From Kipferlia bialata (lineage: Eukaryota; Fornicata): DNA of 27,180 nucleotides. The DNA lies in assembly GCA_003568945.1 (NCBI GenBank), contig BDIP01000027.1:1-27180 (forward strand). Direction: 5' to 3'. The position numbers and the translations under genes were made by a program. Shown in pieces: positions 22,801 through 27,180 of this stretch. Under the pieces are notes generated by a model. The model ran no database searches. It was not told the origin of the DNA and saw only the letters and a list, made by a program, of their open reading frames with translations. Position 1 is the first letter of the stretch; every line of letters starts with the position of its first letter.

Positions 22801-25247
22801 CTCAGCCCCAGTGTATCCGGTGGGTCCAACTATAGTGACAGAGACAGTATCGGCAGCAAGCCCGGTGATGTCGTTGCCCCACTGATCCACGAGGTGTGCA
22901 GAGAGAGCCAGTGTCTGCCCTGCAACATGGCTGCTGAGACCAGTCTCGGAGAGGAGGGAGTCCCCACTGTTGCGGGGGGCACCGTAGCCAACGCTGAGAG
23001 TGGTGGAACCCCACGTCATTTCGGCCAAACCCATGGTCACCTTTAGGTTGTAGGTGTCCGTGGCCACAACCTTGCTGGAGGTGGCAGTGCCTGTGTAGGT
23101 ACCGGCACTGGAGTAGGTGACACCCACTGTGTCCTCCAGATCATTGTTGCTATTATACACCTTGATGCCCAGTATGCCATCAGTGACACTGGAGATGGGG
23201 TTGTGGCAGCTGTCCTCCAGGTAAACAGACTGGCTGAGTGTGGTATCTGGGTCATGGGTACCCGGTATGGCCACGATGCCGCTGTTGTCGTTGTCTCTGG
23301 ACCCGACCACCACAGAGACAGTGGCAGGCATGGTGGGGGTGAGGCCACTGACTGCGGCACTGAGGGTGTAGGACCCGACTGTTCCAAAGTCACTGAATGT
23401 GGTGGTGGTGCTGGTGTAGAGACCAGACCCGGTGGGGGAAAGGGTGTAGGGCCCAGTGATGGGGGCACTGGCGTTATTGGACACCACGGTCACAACCACA
23501 CTACTGGCGTCTGGGATGGAGTTCCCGTACTCGTCCCTAACATACACACTGAGGGTGGTAGCAGTACAGGCCATGTGGTCGATCACATTGACAATGTAGC
23601 TGAGGGAGGTGTCTCCGGCACTGTATGCTGGGGCGGCAGGGCTCACCACCAGCTTGCCCCAGGTACCAGAGACATCGACACCGTCCACAGAGAGGACAGC
23701 GGTGTACTCCCCTGCCGCAGTCAGAGTCTCGGCAGGCACGGCCACACTGTAGATACCACTGGAGAGTGTCAGTGTGAAGGTGACAGGGTCGTCGTAGGCA
23801 TCGAGGTAGTCGGAGAGGGTGACGGTGACGGTGGCACTGATGACGTTGCTGTCAACGTCGACAACCTTGGCAGAGAGTGTGAATGCCTCTCCGGCTGTGG
23901 CAGCAAGGGTGGTGATGGTGGTGTAGTCCTGGTCAGCCACATGCACATCACCGGCTACCACAGTGAGGGCGGTGGTTGGGACGAGAGAGGCTGTCACGCT
24001 GGGGACAGTGACAGAGTACACACAGACAGGCACGAGGGAGGTGGACACATAGAAGAGGCCAGTGTCCGCGTCCTTGCTGAGTATCACAGTCTTACTCTCA
24101 CCACACCCAGAGATGGAGGCAGAGAAGGTGGTCTCGACTGCGGGGTTGCCAAATGCATCTCTGGCATCAAAGTACACACGCACTGTGTCCCTTGGCTGCA
24201 CTGTGGCATTAAGTACACTGAGGGTACTGGCAGCACCATCTGTGGCAGCGGCAGTGACTGTCATGTCACCAGTGGCCGTGATGATGGAGGAGCCGACAGA
24301 GACCTCGTAGGTGTAGGCCCCAGCGATGGAGGGGAGAGTGAGTGAGACCTGGTACTGTCCTGAGCTCATCATAGATGCGGCATACCACTGGGTGGCCTCC
24401 TCCCCTACTAGTCTGAGTCTGACTGCACTGGTGTCATAGGCAGACAGAGAGGCACCGATGCTGTCCTCGAGGGAGACTGAGGCATTGACGGAGGTAGTCC
24501 CTGCCGCCCTGGGGTGAGACATAGCTGATATAATACTCAACATGGAGACATTATAGAGAGAAAGTGGAAGGGGGGGGGGGGCAGAGAGAGAGAGGATGTA
24601 TCACTCACCCTGTAGCACTGGCGGTGCTCACATCAGCTGCGATACCAGATGGTACAGCACCCGTGACAGAGGTGGGGCTGAACATGACCCCTGTGGCAAT
24701 GGATGTGGTCTCTGTGCCCACCAGGGTAGGTGATGCCACCTGGTAGAGACCTGGGGTGTCCATATCGACATCAGACACCAGCTCATCACCTCCATCGTGC
24801 AAGAAGGCGAATGCGTCTAACCCATATGTCAGTGTCATGCCGTTGTCCAGTGTGACGGGGGTGCCCCACATGTCAAAGAGGGAGACACTGTCAGCTGGGT
24901 CGGAGACAGCACCGGATGTGAACACAGGGGACACGGCAATGTGGGTGATCTCTGGCGCAACGGCAGTGACAGAGATGGCTGGGTCAAGGGTGATGGTGGT
25001 GGTCCCAACCTAGATGGTCAGTGTCAGTGCCAGTGCCAGTGGTAGTTATAGTGGTAGTAGTAGCAGTATATACACTACACTAAAACCCACCTTGATACTC
25101 AGGGTGTGGGTACCGGGGGTGGCCATGGTGATAGTGGCTGAGAACACACTGGCACCAGTGGGGAGGGAGAGGGCAACGTAGGTGGAGGTGTCGAGGAAGG
25201 CCTCGACCCCGCTAGAGGAGGCAGTGGCGGTGGCCAGGTTGCCATAA
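4232..25247 (-). CDS. Giant polycystin-1/PKD-REJ-like membrane protein, 5' incomplete
   Basis: Minus-strand exons 25247-25091, 25009-24609, 24508-4974 and 4845-4232 join in frame (phases 0, 2 and 1) to 6901 residues plus a TAG stop. The first visible exon starts at an acceptor, so the start codon and signal peptide are missing. Order of parts: about 23 filamin/Ig-like modules; seven EGF-like sites alternating with cadherin-like and Ig-like modules; PKD/REJ-type domains; GAIN with a GPS-like motif; one membrane helix; a long cytoplasmic loop; four further helices. The membrane part matches the polycystin-1 family well: REHDWLSLIFHKSKSNM then GPRRLTCLMVFLFG, the loop ATPPTTFFKYLFAHTRP, and WMISN...DPIKLLVQVLLSLKL. 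Two family hallmarks are absent: the PLAT domain and the C-terminal polycystin channel module. In known relatives such proteins act in adhesion, fertilisation or ciliary sensing; here a surface adhesion/receptor role is inferred. Frame continuity over 19.5 kb argues strongly for an intact gene. Confidence 0.9.
4846..4973 (-). other. Intron, 128 bp
   Basis: Donor ACAG|GTAACA at 4974/4973 and acceptor CTGACCCCCAG|GC at 4846/4845, phase 1. The spliced product reads KSKSNMTGPRRLTCL, which continues the loop-to-TM2 sequence typical of polycystin-1 proteins, so the junction is well supported. Without splicing the frame stops at 4897. Confidence 0.88.
4974..6186 (-). other. Cytoplasmic Ser/Pro-rich loop in place of PLAT
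   Basis: About 404 residues between TM1 and the splice site, with a few more in the last exon. The loop starts basic (RRFKKLSNNVFRRDQ), then is rich in Pro, Ser and Thr with roughly 19 SP/TP dipeptides, candidate sites for proline-directed kinases. It has a predicted helix near 5510-5610 (MLARQMIERMQEAAARTANK), a Lys-rich patch (KGKGKARKDKNQK) and an acidic patch (ESETDEG). The end (FVTSLREHDWLSLIF) resembles the conserved segment before TM2 of polycystin-1. No beta-sandwich PLAT/LH2 sequence is recognisable. Confidence 0.75.
6187..6264 (-). other. TM1
   Basis: Hydrophobic segment VMLLGGCISVYVGLMIAL, preceded by acidic residues (DDN) and followed after NYASVSD by a strongly basic stretch (RRFKKL). 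The charge pattern puts the giant N-terminal region outside the cell and the Ser/Pro loop inside. Confidence 0.88.
6310..7370 (-). other. GAIN-like region with cysteine-free GPS-like motif
   Basis: An alpha-helical, Ser/Ala-rich segment (for example TNVAASLVNGQRA near 6800-6860) is followed by a beta-rich part and a GPS-like end at about 6318-6460: AWNGTDW, YGW, then TAYTQHFTSF. In GPS motifs the cleaved bond follows His-Leu and precedes Thr/Ser. Here His-Phe-Thr fits, with His at 6361-6363, but the Cys residues expected before it are replaced by Ala and Thr. Position just outside TM1 is as in polycystins and adhesion GPCRs. Whether self-cleavage still occurs cannot be told from sequence. Confidence 0.72.
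7345..8905 (-). other. PKD/REJ-type domain region
   Basis: About 520 residues in several beta-sandwich modules with the REJ/PKD look: VYKDASVTLSGQESDS ... LVYEWTITNSG; ISFVWTCTEGPDC; VSLSGVASSSTGDDIVYLWQ ... LPLTEYAFSLTVADENG. The YxW core and the closing (Y/F)xLxVxxxxG strand are typical. REJ domains lie N-terminal to GAIN/GPS in polycystin-1 and PKDREJ proteins, as here. Confidence 0.75.
9200..10900 (-). other. Cadherin-like/Big_9-like stretch before REJ
   Basis: About 565 residues with markers of tandem cadherin-like repeats: VSDAVSTPEDTSVTMGF, YIPDADFFGSEYLYATVS, VVSVPDAPVLSVPSAQYM, and VTGPLAQVLLAADTLVYTP. It also holds Cys pairs (SECCYIP). It links the last EGF-like module to the REJ region and may serve as a spacer. 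Confidence 0.6.
10900..17915 (-). repeat. EGF/cadherin-like/Ig-like super-repeat, about 1.1-1.3 kb period
   Basis: EGF-like Cys clusters are centred near 17860, 16700, 15600, 14480, 12135 and 10960, with a degenerate two-Cys site near 13200. Spacing is 1.07-1.28 kb throughout. The clearest cluster is 15552-15652 (CGAYGVCVTDSGVSVCRC then AAGYSGDLC). Between EGF sites each unit has a cadherin-like block, an Ig-like module opening with a D-x3-4-S-L motif (SGIDTALTSLTF, SGLDSAVLSMDS, PPLDTSSTVLSL), and a second module with an RDSYGN-type strand (LRDSYGNVANDN, ARDSLLNPVCAG, LRDQFDNVVSS). The array is six complete units plus the opening EGF. Confidence 0.75.
19500..23620 (-). repeat. Three-module super-repeat inside the filamin-like array
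   Basis: Modules fall into three types that recur in fixed order. The first has a V/LRD-x-Y/F strand at about 23530, 22545, 21245 and 20290. The second has an EDSC/DTCQN strand at about 23205, 22225, 20940 and 19980. The third has a DQWGN strand at about 22880, 21905 and 20625. The period is about 0.96-0.98 kb, except that one extra module raises one interval to about 1.28-1.30 kb. DNA identity is high in places: 21241-21340 and 22550-22640 are nearly the same over about 70 bp, and the DQWGN stretches at 22865-22893 and 21891-21917 are almost identical. Confidence 0.75.
24509..24608 (-). other. Intron, 100 bp
   Basis: Donor ACAGG|GTGAGT at 24609/24608 and acceptor GTCTCACCCCAG|G at 24509/24508, phase 2. 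Splicing gives TASATGAAGTTSVNA in frame. It contains a 12-G run near 24570-24581. Confidence 0.88.
25010..25090 (-). other. Intron, 81 bp
   Basis: Donor ATCAAG|GTGGGT at 25091/25090 and acceptor CTGACCATCTAG|GTT at 25010/25009, phase 0. Splicing joins THTLSIK to VGTTTITLDP, a continuous filamin-like strand. It contains short GTG/GTA-type repeats at 25021-25070. Confidence 0.85.
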
Positions 25248-25318
25248 CTGGGGTGAGGGATAGAATAGTGCATATACATATACCAACATGATATACGCAC
25301 ATACGTGGGAGTGGGGAT

Positions 25319-25319
<1 letters not shown>
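25248..25319 (-). other. 3' part of an intron with undefined 5' end
   Basis: The acceptor CCTCACCCCAG|TTATGG lies at 25248/25247 and requires an upstream exon ending after two bases of a codon. A GTATGT at about 25303 could be a donor, but the sequence before it runs straight into the G/C homopolymer, so no exon can be supported. Confidence 0.6.
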
Positions 25320-25352
<33 letters not shown>

Positions 25353-25355
25353 ACC

Positions 25356-25391
<36 letters not shown>

Positions 25392-25402
25392 GGGGGGGGG
25401 GG
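25320..25402. repeat. Composite homopolymer block C33-acc-A28-G19
   Basis: The plus strand reads 33 C, ACC, 28 A and 19 G. The C and G runs could fold on each other with the A run as a loop. The 5' end of the giant gene is lost here and the sequence changes to AT-richer DNA on the right. Confidence 0.92.
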
Positions 25403-25552
25403 TAGAGTCATACAGCTATGATGTGGATACCTAGACAAGACAATACTTATATGCGTGAGAGAGTGACTCTCATTATTCAGAATGATTATTGTGACACTTT
25501 TCAACAACGTGTAAGAGACAGAAATAGTTGACCCTACTCCTATGAGCATCAG

Positions 25553-25588
25553 GACACACACACACACACATATATATAGAGAGAGAGA
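25553..25588. repeat. Compound microsatellite (AC)n(TA)n(GA)n
   Basis: Nine or so AC units pass into about four TA units and then about six GA units without interruption. Confidence 0.9.
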
Positions 25589-26614
25589 CTATACACAGAC
25601 TATAAGTTCAGTGATGCCCTCTTATAACAACTATGTACTAGTCTATAAGCAAGGGGAGCTATGGGAAGGGGGAAGGGGGTGTGACAGGTAGTAGCAGTTG
25701 AGAGGGTACAGTTCACTCCATTCTTCACCCAACATAACTTTAAAGAGAATAAATATACCTTGTGTCGTATACTGAACTTCTATACGACTTGCACGTGCAG
25801 TATTAGTACCTGAGAGGCCCTGTGTATGGCTCTGGTAACACCTCTTTAGTCCCATGACCCCCCGGGCCAGGAGAGCTCAGGTATCAGAAGAACCCACATT
25901 ATTTGCTCTCAAACTGCATTTTAGTGCACAATGTACATAGATACACCATCATAAGGTGATAGTACAGCGATATGTGCTCTCAACTCCTTGAAATAGGATA
26001 CGAGCACCGCCACTCTAGTACTACACCCTTTTGCACTTTACATTTATGTCTGTGATAGCCAGTATATGTGGTACTGGTGTGTCATAGGGACCCAGTGGGC
26101 TACTGCCGTACCTTGTACCCACTATATGATGGTCTCCGTACAATATACTACTCAATAGTGAAATTGCGAGAGAATATGAAGCATTTCTCATGCCTTGGGG
26201 TAAGAGTATATGGTATCATAAAAGCCAAATAGACTGCTGCCACCACAGTGTGTGCCTTTGGCACCCTATCTATACCCTCAGGAAGAGTTAACTACCCCTC
26301 ACGACCCCAGTGCACCTCCCTCCCCCTCCCTCCCCCTTTCATCACCCCCCTCTTGTATATAGAGATGGTACTAGCACAACTGCACTACCCAGGCAGCCCC
26401 ATTAACGACTCTACCAGTGGCAGATGTTCACCAATAGTGAGTGTGAGACAGCAGTGCACACATTCAATGCTCCTATCTATTCTATATATGGCAATGGACA
26501 CCACAGAAGCAAAACCTTATACAGTGACACTCGTTCTAACATTGATACTTAGTCCTTCTATTCATGGTTCTCTTCCTCCATTATCCTATCTAACATGTCT
26601 CTCTCCCATACAAA

Positions 26615-26640
26615 GGGACCCACCAGGGACCCACCAGGGA
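26615..26640. repeat. 11-bp tandem repeat, about 2.3 copies
   Basis: The unit gggacccacca occurs twice in tandem, followed by a partial third copy. It is a short local duplication with no gene around it. Confidence 0.8.
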
Positions 26641-27142
26641 TATAAACACACATATTAGGTGATTGTGTTCACCTGCAGTGTAGGCGACACCCACCTACCC
26701 ATATACAAAGGGGGTGTACCTCTATAGCCACTACTACAAGTGATAGATGACCATTACCAGTGCACTCTGACCCACCTACCTCCGTCTCTACTCCTATCCA
26801 ACCATGTGGGTCCATAGACTGAGTATATCATTGTACAGCATACTATGCATAACGCCAAGGTCTCTATATGGTATATGCAAACGCAGTGTATCGCTTGTGA
26901 GGCCAGTATAATATGCTTGTTAACCATCCTGGATATTGGTGCGGACACATGTACAGTCCGCATACCCCGTAGATCACTCATGGGGATACAGGACACATCA
27001 CTGATATTCACTGTACACTGTATATACTAACTAATGGCGGAGTAAACGGGCAAATACTGCTGCACTATACAATACCAATGATATACAGCAGTACTGCCAG
27101 TTACAGGTTAGCACAATATATACATATCACACACTCACACTG

Positions 27143-27180
27143 CCCCCCCCCCCCCCCCACCACACACTCCCCCCCACCCC
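27143..27180. repeat. C-rich right edge of contig
   Basis: A run of 16 C (27143-27158) is followed by short A-interrupted C runs to the last base. It mirrors the G run at the left edge. Confidence 0.85.

Larger units (their letters stand above)
17920..25247 (-). repeat. Array of about 23 filamin-like/Ig-like modules
   Basis: About 2380 residues in modules of roughly 95-115 residues. The signature is a D-x-(Y/W/C)-x-N-(P/D)-I strand (DQWGNDITG, RDIYQNPITT, EDTCQNPVMD, RDEYGNSIPD), then G-(V/L)-Y, and a closing (A/V)-G-x-Y-T-L strand. This resembles filamin repeats and bacterial Ig-like adhesin repeats. The array crosses three exons: the first two visible exons hold about two modules and the rest lies in the giant exon. 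It is very rich in Ser, Thr, Val and Gly, consistent with a long O-glycosylated stalk. Confidence 0.75.
25403..27180. other. AT-richer interval without a supported gene
   Basis: No coding region is supported. Open frames (25643-25855 and 26754-27011 on the minus strand, 26248-26658 on the plus strand) are short, have an unlike base composition, and show no domain. Missing 5' exons of the giant gene could lie here if the homopolymer block is genuine, but no signal-peptide exon with a phase-2 donor was found. No tRNA-like structure was recognised. Confidence 0.55.

Noticed and set aside
23203-24345. 380-codon open frame on the plus strand
   Set aside because: Gly/His/Val-rich shadow of the repeat array; no domain, no splice context, and the minus-strand frame fits family motifs.
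24509-24543. Met at 24543 as the start of the giant protein
   Set aside because: A good acceptor at 24509/24508 matches the donor at 24609 in phase, and the upstream exons continue the filamin-like pattern. The Met lies in the intron and is not followed by a signal peptide.
25643-25855. Minus-strand frame with ILFKVMLGEEWSEL, faintly like an ion-channel pore segment
   Set aside because: Only about 15 residues resemble one; the frame is short, AT-rich, lacks flanking helices and has no supported splice sites.
26000-26203. Possible minus-strand exon after a CTTACCCCAAG acceptor-like site near 26193
   Set aside because: The motif fits the local acceptor pattern and about 57 codons are open, but the translation is featureless and no partner exon or donor could be placed.
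26248-26658. 136-codon plus-strand frame
   Set aside because: Low-complexity start, a tandem repeat near its end, no domain, and base composition like the surrounding non-coding DNA.

Overview
The window is eukaryotic nuclear DNA, probably one whole short contig, since it both starts and ends in C/G homopolymers. Genes are protein-coding with short GT-AG introns (56-128 bp where complete) and coding DNA clearly richer in GC than the flanks. All nine 3' splice sites that can be read carry a branch-point-like CTNAY motif 6-8 nt before the exon. That fused branch-point/acceptor layout is known from metamonads such as Giardia and Trichomonas. Together with the huge intron-poor surface protein it suggests a free-living metamonad flagellate; a fornicate such as Kipferlia would fit. 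This placement is inference, not identification.

Layout. (1) 1-2254: the 3' part of a minus-strand gene for a disordered Ser/Pro/Glu/Arg-rich protein, three exons, 673 residues visible, function unknown. (2) 2286-2353: a composite G-A-C homopolymer block. (3) 2381-2635: the last two exons of a plus-strand gene, 50 residues, function unknown, running into a GA microsatellite. Both small genes lack their 5' exons at the homopolymer block and point away from it, so this join is suspect. (4) 2683-4231: no supported gene. (5) 4232-25247: a minus-strand gene of four visible exons, one of them about 19.5 kb, encoding at least 6901 residues of a polycystin-1/PKD-REJ-like giant membrane protein. (6) 25320-25402: a second composite homopolymer block where the 5' end of that gene is lost. 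(7) 25403-27180: AT-richer sequence with no supported gene.

The giant protein reads, N to C: about 23 filamin-like/Ig-like modules, part of them in a repeated three-module set; seven EGF-like sites (one degenerate) spaced every 1.1-1.3 kb and separated by cadherin-like plus two Ig-like modules; a further cadherin-like stretch; PKD/REJ-type domains; a GAIN region with a cysteine-free GPS-like motif; one transmembrane helix; an approximately 410-residue Ser/Pro-rich cytoplasmic loop where polycystin-1 proteins normally carry a PLAT domain; and four more helices resembling the first part of the polycystin-1 membrane region. It then stops before the polycystin channel module. The likely role is adhesion or mechanosensory/signalling reception at the cell or flagellar surface. 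That role is inferred from architecture only.
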